Below, in pieces: positions 44,421-52,895 of a stretch of DNA of 64,000 nt. The stretch comes from Salinibacillus kushneri. Lineage in GTDB: Bacteria > Bacillota > Bacilli > Bacillales > Alkalibacillaceae. The stretch's first letter is position 1; each line of letters begins with the position of its first letter. Made by a program: the position numbers and the translations under genes. A model generated the notes under the pieces. The model ran no database searches, had not been told where the DNA came from, and worked only from the letters and a program-made list of their open reading frames with translations. The stretch is from the NCBI RefSeq assembly GCF_900111405.1, contig NZ_FOHJ01000006.1, positions 1 through 64,000 on the forward strand, in the 5' to 3' direction.

Positions 44421-45338
44421 TTAAACAGTCCCTGCTTTTACTAATTGCTCATCTAACTCCTGTGCATTATTAAAATTCTTCACCCGATCCACTTGCTTTT
44501 TGCGGATATCAAATTGACGTTTTGCATATTTTTTCATGGCTTCTGAATCAAAATCCAGTGAGGAATTGGTCCAATCCTGAGCCATTTGTACATCATATAA
44601 AGAAGTCAAATATTCAACTACCCCAAAAGCATCTGGCCATAACTCATCCATATAATCATGAAAAACCTTCAGATTTTCATCTTTACCAGCGCATAATCGT
44701 TGAATCGTATAAATTCCAAACTGTAAATGACGCCCTTCATCCTGATTTAAGTAATCAATACCTTGTAAAATACCGGGAAGTAATCCTGCTTTTTTGAAGA
44801 TTTCACGAAAGGAATGGTAGCCTGATTCAGCTAATATGCCTTCAACAACCATGTTATATACGGTAGCTGCCCGAATTACTGCCTGAGGAGAATCATCAAC
44901 ATTTAAACGTTCCATAGATCCTGGGAGCTCTTCATAGAAAATACGTTTATAGCTATCACTATGGAAATTTGACAGTTCCATTTCTCCAACACCTACTTGC
45001 TGTTGCCATCTCGAAAACATTTCTGTATGTTTGGCTTCATCATGCATGAAAGTGGTTAAAAACATGGTATCTTCCAGTCGACCCTGTCTGGCCATGGCAT
45101 ACACCATAGGCAGAATATCCAGTGTAACCGCTTCCTCACCAGCTGAAAAAGAAGCAACAAGTGGCATGGACGTTATTTTCTCATCCTCTGTCATACCGTC
45201 AAAGTCCATTTTGTCCTGAGTAAAATCAATATCAGCCGGATTCCATTTCCCGTTCTTTTTCGCCTTCTCATAAAGTCTATACATTGGTGCATTCCAGTTT
45301 ATTTCCCCATCGACCGTTTGAAAAGATTCATGTGCCAA
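44421..45338 (-). CDS. R2-like ligand-binding oxidase (R2lox)
   Basis: This 305-aa ferritin-like protein has all six metal ligands of a dinuclear carboxylate centre: E68 (SAGEEAV), E101 and H104 (DEAKH), E166 (VVEG), E201 and H204 (DEGRH). V71 and Y161 match the Val-Tyr pair that forms the ether cross-link in R2lox Mn/Fe proteins, and their spacing to the ligands is identical. It is therefore R2lox and not a nucleotide-reductase subunit. R2lox structures bind a long-chain fatty acid; the physiological reaction is unknown. The start is TTG at 45338 (GGAGG 9 nt upstream), since the longer frame would overlap the SCP2 gene. It lies between SCP2 and acyl-CoA synthetase genes. Confidence 0.92.
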   Translation of the reverse strand: MAHESFQTVDGEINWNAPMYRLYEKAKKNGKWNPADIDFTQDKMDFDGMTEDEKITSMPLVASFSAGEEAVTLDILPMVYAMARQGRLEDTMFLTTFMHDEAKHTEMFSRWQQQVGVGEMELSNFHSDSYKRIFYEELPGSMERLNVDDSPQAVIRAATVYNMVVEGILAESGYHSFREIFKKAGLLPGILQGIDYLNQDEGRHLQFGIYTIQRLCAGKDENLKVFHDYMDELWPDAFGVVEYLTSLYDVQMAQDWTNSSLDFDSEAMKKYAKRQFDIRKKQVDRVKNFNNAQELDEQLVKAGTV

Positions 45339-45360
45339 TGGAAATCCCCTCCTTTTAACA

Positions 45361-45714
45361 TTAAAAATCAAATGAATTAAGCACAGTTTGCAACTTAAGA
45401 GCAAGCCCCATATTTCCTTTTATCTTTAGTTTCCCCCCCATAAATGCTGCTGTTGGATTTAAATCACCTGCCACTAAGTCACGGAAATGGTCTGCCTTAA
45501 GCGTGAGTATTACGTACGGATCTTGTTCAGCCCCTTCAACAGTACGTGGGCCATTTTCATCAATAATCAGCTGATAAGTGCCTTCATCCTCATCTTTAAT
45601 ATTAAACTGATACACCCCTTCTTTTCCTTTTGTGACAGATGGATCTGTTTTAACGGCTGCATCAATGATTTGAAACACTTCCTGCATACTTGGCTTCACA
45701 TAATTTTTTGCCAT
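45361..45714 (-). CDS. SCP2 sterol-carrier-domain protein (first copy)
   Basis: A 117-aa protein consisting of one SCP2 domain, with the characteristic C-terminal DLNPTAAFMGGKLKIKGNMGLALKLQ. SCP2 domains bind acyl-CoAs, fatty acids or sterols in a hydrophobic tunnel. It ends 23 nt before the R2lox start. A second, shorter SCP2 protein opens the same operon; they share the GNMGLALKLQ ending. It is probably a substrate carrier for the oxidase or dehydrogenases (inference). Confidence 0.9.
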   Translation of the reverse strand: MAKNYVKPSMQEVFQIIDAAVKTDPSVTKGKEGVYQFNIKDEDEGTYQLIIDENGPRTVEGAEQDPYVILTLKADHFRDLVAGDLNPTAAFMGGKLKIKGNMGLALKLQTVLNSFDF

Positions 45715-45747
45715 AAAACTCTCCTCCCAAAAATTTACTTAAATACA

Positions 45748-46890
45748 TTATAAACGCTCTATAATCGTGGCTGTTGCCATTCCAAAGCCGATACACATGA
45801 CTTGTAAGCCATATTTTCCACCCGTATCTTCTAATGAGTGAAGTAAGGTTGTTGCAATTCGCGCTCCGCTTGCTCCCAAAGGATGACCAAGAGCAATAGC
45901 TCCTCCACGTGGATTTACCTTACTCATATCAGGCTTCAATTCCCTTTCCCAGGCTTTTACAACTGAGGCAAAGGCTTCATTAATTTCGATGACGTCCATT
46001 TGATTGATGGTTAATCCCGATTTCTTCAGGACTTTTTTAGTCGCAGGAATGACCCCTGTTAACATAATGATTGGATCCACCCCAACAACAGCACGAGCTA
46101 ATACTTTTGCTCGTGGCTTAACATCCAGCTTCTCAGCTTTTTCACGGGACATTAGTAAGACACCCGAAGCACCATCACTGATTTGACTGGAATTACCTGC
46201 TGTTACTACACCATTATCCGGTTGAAAGGAAGGTGTTAATTCTGCTAACTTATCTAAGGATGTATCCCTTCGAATTCCCTCATCGCGAGAGAACGTCTCG
46301 TTTCCATTTTCGGTTTTGACATTAATAGGTAAAATCTCCCTGTAAAATGCACCTTCATCCGTAGCTTTGGCCGCTTTTTCATGGCTTTGAAGAGAAAACT
46401 CATCCAATTCTTCTCTTGGAAGTTCCCACTGCTGAGCAATCATTTCAGCAGAAAACCCTTGAGGAACTACATTATACTGATTCATGAAGTCATCACTAAA
46501 GGCTCCCATGTCACTTCCCATTGGAACACGTGACATATTCTCTACACCACAGGCAATCGTTATATCTGCATCCCCCGCCAGAATCGCCTGGGAAGCATTA
46601 TGGATAGCCTGTTGACTTGATCCGCACATCCGATTAAGGGAAAACGATGGCACTTCAACTGGTAAACCAGCAGCAAGTACAGCCATTCGGCCAATATTTC
46701 CCCCTTGTTCATCTGTCATGGTGACACAGCCTGTAACAACATCTTCCACCTCTTCCCCATTAACCCCATTTCGATTTACCAGTTCTTTTAAAACCGGTGT
46801 TAGTAAATCTACTGGATGGGTACTTGAAAGTGAGCCATTTTTCCGGCCGGTTGCCGTTCTAATCGCATCCACTATAACTGCTTCACGCAT
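45748..46890 (-). CDS. Acetyl-CoA C-acyltransferase (thiolase)
   Basis: A 380-aa degradative thiolase with nucleophile C89 (NRMCGSSQQA), the GGAIALGHPLGASG histidine motif and the second cysteine in MCIGFGMATA. AAAGGAGG lies 9 nt before the ATG at 46890, so the longer frame to 46920 is not used. Paralogue of the thiolase at 17389-18540. It would release acetyl-CoA in the last step of the pathway encoded by this operon. Confidence 0.92.
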   Translation of the reverse strand: MREAVIVDAIRTATGRKNGSLSSTHPVDLLTPVLKELVNRNGVNGEEVEDVVTGCVTMTDEQGGNIGRMAVLAAGLPVEVPSFSLNRMCGSSQQAIHNASQAILAGDADITIACGVENMSRVPMGSDMGAFSDDFMNQYNVVPQGFSAEMIAQQWELPREELDEFSLQSHEKAAKATDEGAFYREILPINVKTENGNETFSRDEGIRRDTSLDKLAELTPSFQPDNGVVTAGNSSQISDGASGVLLMSREKAEKLDVKPRAKVLARAVVGVDPIIMLTGVIPATKKVLKKSGLTINQMDVIEINEAFASVVKAWERELKPDMSKVNPRGGAIALGHPLGASGARIATTLLHSLEDTGGKYGLQVMCIGFGMATATIIERL

Positions 46891-46920
46891 TGCAAAAAAC
46901 CTCCTTTCCCCATAAATCAA

Positions 46921-47763
46921 TTAAAACGTAAATAACTCAATGCCTCCTGATACATTTAGGCCAACGCCAGTAATATAGTTGGCTTTGTCAGAAACTAAAA
47001 ACGTAATCGCATAGGCAATGTCTTCGGGTTCACCCGGTCGTTTAAATACGGTACGATTAATCATACGTTCATTCATCTTCGGATTGGCCATATGAAAGGC
47101 TTCCGTACCAATAATTCCAGGCACAATGGCATTTACATTGATTCCAAATCTCGCGCCTTCTAACGCCATTGATTTTGTAAAACTTAGTAACCCACCTTTT
47201 GTAGCCGAATAACTCGCCTGACCAAAACCTCCTAATGTGCCAGCTACAGAGGACATATTAATGACTTTACCGAACCCCTGCTCTTTCATATAAGGCCACA
47301 CTGCTTTCGTACAATTATAAGCACCTGTTAAATTTACGTTTAAATCCCGCTCCCAGAAATCGTCATTTTGATCTTCAATTTGGGATAAGTGGTCTAAGGT
47401 CCCTGCGTTATTCACAAGTATATCGATATGACCAAATTCTTCTATTACTTTCGCAAACACTTCTTTTACCTGTTCTTTATCTGTAACGTCCATTTTGATT
47501 GCAAAAGATCTTCTCCCCATTTCCTGAATTTCATTAGCCGTTTTATCCGCATACATCACTTTAGTACTTTGCATCACTTGTGCAATTGGACCATATTTTT
47601 CAGCTTCCCTTTCATTCTCTTCATCTGTTTCAATAAGAATATCTGTAATCACTACATCTGCACCGGCTTCAGCTAAAGCTAATGCATCTGCACGGCCTAA
47701 TCCCCGTGAAGCCCCGGTTACAACTGCTACTTTTCCTTTAAGTAATTCATCCCATGATGACAT
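46921..47763 (-). CDS. Short-chain dehydrogenase, probable 3-hydroxyacyl-CoA dehydrogenase
   Basis: A 280-aa SDR with the nucleotide-binding TGASRGLGRADAL, LVNNAGTL and the catalytic YSATK. An insertion of about 25 residues after the first beta-alpha unit (ITDILIETDEENEREAEKYG) is typical of the larger FabG-like SDRs found with peroxisomal-type beta-oxidation enzymes. GGTGGG lies 7 nt before the ATG at 47763; the alternative is an upstream GTG at 47775. It would oxidise the 3-hydroxyacyl-CoA made by the hydratase. Confidence 0.87.
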   Translation of the reverse strand: MSSWDELLKGKVAVVTGASRGLGRADALALAEAGADVVITDILIETDEENEREAEKYGPIAQVMQSTKVMYADKTANEIQEMGRRSFAIKMDVTDKEQVKEVFAKVIEEFGHIDILVNNAGTLDHLSQIEDQNDDFWERDLNVNLTGAYNCTKAVWPYMKEQGFGKVINMSSVAGTLGGFGQASYSATKGGLLSFTKSMALEGARFGINVNAIVPGIIGTEAFHMANPKMNERMINRTVFKRPGEPEDIAYAITFLVSDKANYITGVGLNVSGGIELFTF

Positions 47764-47966
47764 CACATATCCCACCTTTTCTATTAAAATTTCTTAAACC
47801 GGATGCATCTTCTAAGTCATGGCTGATATTATTCAAAAGTAATCGGATGGCAGATTTCCTGCCACTCAAATGTCTACGGTTTATACAGCCTTAACCTTAA
47901 AATCAAGAAAGCTTGCTAGAATCTGCATGTCAGAAACGATTAATCTTTTTTGTTTTAGGTTCTTTT

Positions 47967-48755
47967 TTACACAAATTGTGGCTTCTCTTTTTGGAAAAAT
48001 GCCGCAAGACCAATCCCCGGCTCTTCTGTTAAAAAGGTATCAGCAAATGCTTTTGCTTCCTCTTGTAATCCTTCTGTTATTGTTCGGTCAGCTGCATTCA
48101 TAGCACGCTTAGCAAGACCCATCGCATGAACAGCACCTTCAGCCATTTTCTCTGCCAGGATACCTGCTTCCTCTTCCAGCCTTTCGGGATCGACTGCACG
48201 ATTAATAAGTCCAATTTCTTCTGCTTCTTTTGCTTCTAATTGCTTAGCATTGAAAATCAGTTCAGTTGCCTTCGCTCTGCCTAACAGGTGAACCATTCGC
48301 TGGGTCCCCCCTGCACCAGGGATAATACCTAAAGAAACTTCAGTCAAACCAATTCTTCCTTTTCCCATAATGCGAAAATCACAGGCCATAGCAAGTTCAC
48401 AGCCCCCGCCTAATGCATGCCCATTAATGGCTGCAATTACCGGTTTTGGCATCGTGGCAAACCGATGAAAACAAGCCTGCATACGAGCACTTTGCTTTTC
48501 TATTCCATTTTCCTCTTCAACATAATCACCGCTATTTTGTATCATACCTTTCAAATCAGCACCAGCCAGGAAAATTTTAGGGTGATGAGAGGTAATCACT
48601 ACAACACGGACAGAATCATCCGTTGTTAATTCCTCTACTGCCTGATCCAGATCCTGCATTAGCTCTTCTCCAATGGCATTTACAGGAGAATAATCAATCG
48701 TAAGCCATGTTACCCCTTTGCCACGTTTTTCTATTTCTATCGTCTGATAGGACAC
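47967..48755 (-). CDS. Enoyl-CoA hydratase
   Basis: A 262-aa crotonase-family protein with the oxyanion-hole motifs FLAGADLKGM and NGHALGGGCELAMACD and the catalytic-glutamate segment LTEVSLGIIPGAGGTQRM. Both glutamates usual for hydratases are present. It hydrates trans-2-enoyl-CoA. The 203-nt gap after it is gene-free and contains a small GGCAG/CTGCC hairpin, with no convincing terminator, so it may continue into the SDR transcript. Confidence 0.9.
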   Translation of the reverse strand: MSYQTIEIEKRGKGVTWLTIDYSPVNAIGEELMQDLDQAVEELTTDDSVRVVVITSHHPKIFLAGADLKGMIQNSGDYVEEENGIEKQSARMQACFHRFATMPKPVIAAINGHALGGGCELAMACDFRIMGKGRIGLTEVSLGIIPGAGGTQRMVHLLGRAKATELIFNAKQLEAKEAEEIGLINRAVDPERLEEEAGILAEKMAEGAVHAMGLAKRAMNAADRTITEGLQEEAKAFADTFLTEEPGIGLAAFFQKEKPQFV

Positions 48756-48787
48756 ATAATCCCTCCTTATTATTATTTTTATCTTCC

Positions 48788-49990
48788 TTAGACCCGGATT
48801 TCATAAGGGGCATATTGCCTGCGTGCTACAACTAGATGCTGGATCTCATTGGTGCCTTCAAAAATATCGAATATTTTTACATCCCTATATAATTTTTCAA
48901 CCAAATGGTTGTTTAAGCCAATAGGACCGAGAATTTCTAAACATTTAGAACAAACTTGTAATGAAATTTGACCTGCATATGCTTTACACATCGCAGCTTC
49001 TTTTGCATTTGGCTTACCTTGATCAGCCTTCCAAGCTGCCTCCCATGTAAGGAGTCTTGCTGCGGAAATATCCTGTTCTGCTTCGGCCAGCGTTTCAGAA
49101 GCTAAACGGAATAGCTCTCCGCTTTTTGGGTATTCCTGTTTCACAAATTCAAGCGTATATTCATACGCCGCCCGCGCAATCCCTATCGCCATCGAAGCAA
49201 CAATTGGCCGCGTACTATCGAATGTTTTCATAGCCACTTGGAACCCAGAAGGTTTGTTGCCACTCGCTTCATAAAGCTTCTCTCCTCCAAGGAGATTTTC
49301 ATCAGGTACAAAACAGTCTTCAAATAATAGCTCAGCTGTCTCATTGGCTCGAAGTCCCATTTTTTTCACAAGTTTAGAGCAGCTATATCCTGGTGTGCCT
49401 TTTTCAACCACAAAAGCACGTTGACCTGCGCGACCTAACGTAGAATCTACTGTAGCAAAAACCACTACCCAGGAAGCACGGCCACCGTTAGTAATAAATA
49501 TTTTTTGTCCGTTTAAGATGTATCCCCCATCAACCTTCTTAGCAGTGGTCTTTATCCCTGATGCATCAGAACCTGCCTCTGGCTCCGTTAATGCATAAGC
49601 ACCCCAGCGAGGTTTATCCTTGGTAAATATGGATAAGAACCGTTCCTGTTGCTCAGGAGTTCCACTACTTTGCACAGGAGGTCCGCCAAGCCCTGCACCA
49701 GGAAGGGACAGCGTGATTGCAGGATCTCCCCACGCCATTTCTTCGGTAGCAAGCACACCCATGCGATTTCCTTCACGTTCTTTTTTTTCTTTACTGCTGG
49801 TTTTACCTCCACCACCAAAAGAAGAAGTATTGAGATGTATCCCCATCTTATTTACATTATCTAACCATTCATCTGGAACTTTTCCTAATTTATCCGCTTC
49901 CATGGCAATGGGACGGATTTCATTTTTTGCAAACCAATGGGTCATTTCTTTAATTTGTTTTTGCTGTTCTGATAATTCAAATGAAATCAC
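48788..49990 (-). CDS. Acyl-CoA dehydrogenase, catalytic subunit
   Basis: A 400-aa acyl-CoA dehydrogenase with AYALTEPEAGSDASGI, IFITNGGRASW, TRPIVASMAIGIARAAYEY and the catalytic base in DIFEGTNEIQ, where the Glu of EGT matches the medium-chain enzyme base. It oxidises an acyl-CoA to enoyl-CoA using FAD. The GTG start overlaps the stop of the upstream dehydrogenase-like gene (GTGA). That implies coupled translation and a heteromeric enzyme with it. Confidence 0.9.
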   Translation of the reverse strand: MISFELSEQQKQIKEMTHWFAKNEIRPIAMEADKLGKVPDEWLDNVNKMGIHLNTSSFGGGGKTSSKEKKEREGNRMGVLATEEMAWGDPAITLSLPGAGLGGPPVQSSGTPEQQERFLSIFTKDKPRWGAYALTEPEAGSDASGIKTTAKKVDGGYILNGQKIFITNGGRASWVVVFATVDSTLGRAGQRAFVVEKGTPGYSCSKLVKKMGLRANETAELLFEDCFVPDENLLGGEKLYEASGNKPSGFQVAMKTFDSTRPIVASMAIGIARAAYEYTLEFVKQEYPKSGELFRLASETLAEAEQDISAARLLTWEAAWKADQGKPNAKEAAMCKAYAGQISLQVCSKCLEILGPIGLNNHLVEKLYRDVKIFDIFEGTNEIQHLVVARRQYAPYEIRV

Positions 49991-51123
49991 GACATGGCTG
50001 CCTCCTTTTCTCCTTTAATCAATTGTTCTCCCCGTTTTGTAAGCATTTGTTTTTCACGACCATAAAGGGCAACCTGTGCCTGAGCATCACGCATCCATTT
50101 TTCGACTAGATATTCCTGAACATATCCATGTCCGCCCAATAATTGAACAGCTGAGTCTGTTACATAACGAAGGGATCGATGAGCTCGATATAGGGCACGT
50201 AAACTTAATCCTTCAGCCCTTTCATCCTGCTCATCTACTTTTAATGCAGCTTCCCACACGAGATGATTCGCTGCTTTTGCTTCCATTGCCATCTCCGCAA
50301 CTCGAAAGGATACGCCCTGAAATTTCGCAATTTCCTTGCCAAATGCTTTTCTGCCTGCTGTATACTCTATTGCATAATCCAGAGCGGCTTCCATAAGTCC
50401 GACTTCTTTAGCTGCTTGTAATATACGAATTCTACTTCTACATTTCTTTATTAAATCTGATGCCTCCCTGCCCTTGGCAATCACCTGACTCTGGGAAACG
50501 GGTATGTCTTGAAACGTTAGCCTTGAAAGACCAGATGCTATCAACCCCAAGCGATAATCACCCTCTTCGATTTCCCATGGATGGTGCTTTTGATCCAGCC
50601 ATAAAAGAACAGCTTCTCCTTCTGAAGCAGTAGCAGCTAGCAGTACATAATCCGCGAAATTAGCTAATCGTACTGGTTCTGTGGTTCCACTAAGAAGATA
50701 CTCTGTATCTTTTTGGGTAACGCTAAAATTTGTTAATGAATGTTCATCAATATCTAAAAAAGCAAGCGTTCCCCCTTCTGTAACATCTTTTTTATAAGAT
50801 TGAAGTACCGGACTATCCGGAATTAAACGAAGCATTGAAGCAGCATCACCAGTACCTGGTAAGCCTTGCACTACATCCAGATCACCGTAAGCTAAAGCTT
50901 GCCAAATTTGTGACTGTGAAATTAACGGTAGTTCTAAACCTTTCCAATATTCAGTTAATTCCAGTGATAAAAGTCCTAGTTCACGAATTTCCTTAACTAA
51001 CGTTTGATCAACTTGACCGTTTTGCTCAATATTTCTGGCAATTGGACGAATTTTATCCTTCGCCAATCCTTTAGCTACCTCAACAAACGATACTTCATCT
51101 TCTGTGGGATGAAATGAAATCAC
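49987..51123 (-). CDS. Acyl-CoA dehydrogenase-like protein lacking the catalytic glutamate
   Basis: A 378-aa protein with the acyl-CoA dehydrogenase fold: N-terminal helices, a degenerate middle beta domain, and the C-terminal bundle with RKAFGKEIAKFQGVSFRVAEM and QLLGGHGYVQEYLVEKWMRD. The EGT catalytic site is replaced (VALYGREKQ), and the alternative QERL glutamate is also absent (CRSRIR). The FAD motif TEPxAGSD is degraded to LDIDEHSL. It is most likely a non-catalytic partner forming an alpha2beta2 complex with the overlapping downstream gene, as known for actinobacterial steroid FadE pairs. The GTG start has AGGAGG upstream. Confidence 0.82.
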   Translation of the reverse strand: MISFHPTEDEVSFVEVAKGLAKDKIRPIARNIEQNGQVDQTLVKEIRELGLLSLELTEYWKGLELPLISQSQIWQALAYGDLDVVQGLPGTGDAASMLRLIPDSPVLQSYKKDVTEGGTLAFLDIDEHSLTNFSVTQKDTEYLLSGTTEPVRLANFADYVLLAATASEGEAVLLWLDQKHHPWEIEEGDYRLGLIASGLSRLTFQDIPVSQSQVIAKGREASDLIKKCRSRIRILQAAKEVGLMEAALDYAIEYTAGRKAFGKEIAKFQGVSFRVAEMAMEAKAANHLVWEAALKVDEQDERAEGLSLRALYRAHRSLRYVTDSAVQLLGGHGYVQEYLVEKWMRDAQAQVALYGREKQMLTKRGEQLIKGEKEAAMS

Positions 51124-51152
51124 GCCTGTTCCTCCTTTGATTTAACAGCTTT

Positions 51153-51183
51153 AACCAGTGAGGAAATCCTTCCCTCACTGGTT
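51153..51183. other. Intercistronic hairpin between SCP2 and dehydrogenase genes
   Basis: AACCAGTGAGG (51153-51163) and CCTCACTGGTT (51173-51183) form an 11-bp perfect stem just after the SCP2 stop codon. No T-run follows on the minus strand. It may be a processing or stability element rather than a terminator. Confidence 0.5.
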
Positions 51184-51188
51184 GTTAT

Positions 51189-51527
51189 TTACTTGGAAGC
51201 TGCTTTATAAGATGAAAGAATGTTCTGAAGTTTCAATGCAAGTCCCATATTCCCTTTGATTTTAAGGCGGCCACTCATAAAGGCTTGTGTTCCATTTAAA
51301 TTCCCTTCAGAAAGCGCTTTAAAATCTTCGGTATTCATCTTTAGTGTGCAGTCTGCCTCTTCATCTGTTCCTTGTTTCGCATAGCTATTCTCTCCACGCA
51401 AAACGAGCTGATAAGGCTCTTCTCCTTCTAATTCAAATTGATAAACGGCGTTAAACCCTTCTACATGACTTGGGTTCTCCCCTAATGCCGTATTAATCTC
51501 CTCAAAAATTTCTTTTGCTTCTGACAT
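51189..51527 (-). CDS. SCP2 sterol-carrier-domain protein (second copy)
   Basis: A 112-aa single SCP2 domain with the ending NLNGTQAFMSGRLKIKGNMGLALKLQ. It is the first gene of the R2lox/beta-oxidation operon. The strong GGGAGGAATGACAAG leader precedes its ATG. Like its paralogue at 45361-45714 it should bind a long or bulky acyl chain in the cytoplasm. Confidence 0.9.
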   Translation of the reverse strand: MSEAKEIFEEINTALGENPSHVEGFNAVYQFELEGEEPYQLVLRGENSYAKQGTDEEADCTLKMNTEDFKALSEGNLNGTQAFMSGRLKIKGNMGLALKLQNILSSYKAASK

Positions 51528-51683
51528 CTTGTCATTCCTCCCTAAAAAAATCTAATCTTAACCTATTTTCATCATAGGGCTTTGACACTCATTTCAAAAT
51601 TCCGAAAATAATAGGTTGTTTTTGTTCATTAACCAGGTATAACCCGAACATTGTATGGTTTCTATCATTTGCTGTCATTACTG

Positions 51684-52412
51684 CTAGTCGGAATAGCAGG
51701 AACGAATGAGATTTAACCGGGAAAAGAGACCACAAGTAATAAGCTCGCGCCGAACCCGATTCGGAAAAATCTTTTTGACAATTTCACGATCCTTATACCC
51801 TAATTGGTGTAAGCGAAGAACTTCATCCCTCACTTGTTCTAGATAATGAATTTTTTCCATTATCTTTTCCTTACCATTTGAAACACGGCCTTCATGCCCG
51901 CCAAAAATTGTATGAAAGCATAACTTCTGAAGCTTTTTTAATGAATCAATATAGGAAGAAACGGATTCATGCTTTAAAAACACTTTTGGGTAAGCTGTGA
52001 TATATAAATCCCCTGTAAAAAGCCACCCCTTGTTCGGTTCTAAAAGACATACATGGTCAAGCGTATGTGCTGGTGTAGATATAGGGAAAAACTGATAATT
52101 AAAGGTGCGTACCTCTGCAGGATACACTTCTGCAAAATTATGTAAACCAGCCTGTTCATGGGCAAAAATCTTTGGAGACTGATGCTTTGATAACCAGGGA
52201 ACCATACCAGAATGATCATTATGATGATGTGTAAGAGCCACCGATTGAATATCCCATAATTTATAAATACGGGAAAGTTTTCGCTTTTGAATGGTCGGGC
52301 CCGTATCAATGAGTAAACCATCAATAAAATAGCAATAAACTGACATTTCACCAAAAAAAGGACTAACGGGAATTTTGACACTATAAAGGTCATTGTTCTT
52401 CAGTATTTTCAT
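51684..52412 (-). CDS. MBL-fold metallo-hydrolase
   Basis: A 242-aa metallo-beta-lactamase-fold protein with the metal motif THHHNDHSG (about 61-69), a later histidine in PAHTLDHVC, an aspartate in LFTGDLYITA and the last histidine in FGGHEGR. The C-terminal helical region contains LHQLGYKDREIVKKIF, which looks like a thiolester-hydrolase or glyoxalase-II-like tail. The substrate is unknown. It is monocistronic or reads into the SCP2 operon. Confidence 0.85.
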   Translation of the reverse strand: MKILKNNDLYSVKIPVSPFFGEMSVYCYFIDGLLIDTGPTIQKRKLSRIYKLWDIQSVALTHHHNDHSGMVPWLSKHQSPKIFAHEQAGLHNFAEVYPAEVRTFNYQFFPISTPAHTLDHVCLLEPNKGWLFTGDLYITAYPKVFLKHESVSSYIDSLKKLQKLCFHTIFGGHEGRVSNGKEKIMEKIHYLEQVRDEVLRLHQLGYKDREIVKKIFPNRVRRELITCGLFSRLNLIRSCYSD

Positions 52413-52582
52413 TGTGCCACCTCAAAGACATTACGTTTAACACCATTTAATAATGTTTCCCCCAGAAAAGCTATCCCTATAAGTATAGGATTGTCAAACC
52501 CTATAAAAACACGTAAAACTGTACAGATATCGTCATTTTCCGGTAAAATATAGTTAGATACTGGTTACTCGGGAGGATAATA

Positions 52583-52726
52583 ATGGGTTTAAAATCAAAA
52601 ATATATAAGATTTTAAAAATTTGGAATGATGTAGATGCGGTTCGCAAGGGGAAAGTCGGAAAGAGAATGGGAAGACGTACGACGGGAAAAGCCGCAGGAA
52701 AAGTGATACGAAAACTATTTAAGTAA
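52583..52726 (+). CDS. Small very basic hypothetical protein
   Basis: A 47-aa ORF with GGGAGG 6 nt before its ATG. It is rich in Lys, Arg and Gly (GKVGKRMGRRTTGKAAGK) and lacks a hydrophobic segment. Similar short basic proteins beginning with GLKSK-YK occur in Bacillaceae, but I know of no assigned function. It is the only plus-strand gene between the MBL hydrolase and spo0A. Confidence 0.6.
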   Translation: MGLKSKIYKILKIWNDVDAVRKGKVGKRMGRRTTGKAAGKVIRKLFK

Positions 52727-52830
52727 GGATTAATCATGCTCTAAACACACCATTAATTCTGAGGGAAAGCAAGCTTATAAACAGCTTCTATTCGTGTTTT
52801 AGATTTCTTATTATTCTAAGAAGTAACAAA

Positions 52831-52873
52831 CCCTCTTTATCGCTAAACATAGATGTAAAACGAACAAAGAGGG
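52831..52873 (-). terminator. Terminator after spo0A
   Basis: CCCTCTTT (52831-52838) and AAAGAGGG (52866-52873) pair across a 27-nt loop that can fold further. TTTGTT follows on the minus strand, 20 nt past the spo0A stop. Confidence 0.65.
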
Positions 52874-52895
52874 CTTACCACTGTCATTTTCACAT

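Noticed and set aside
51153-51183. Terminator between the second SCP2 gene and the dehydrogenase pair
   Set aside because: The stem is strong, but on the minus strand it is followed by AAAG rather than T's. I kept it as an intercistronic hairpin and treat the genes as one operon.
52501-52737. 78-codon minus-strand frame
   Set aside because: It is antisense to the 47-aa plus-strand ORF, which has the better ribosome binding site and codon usage.
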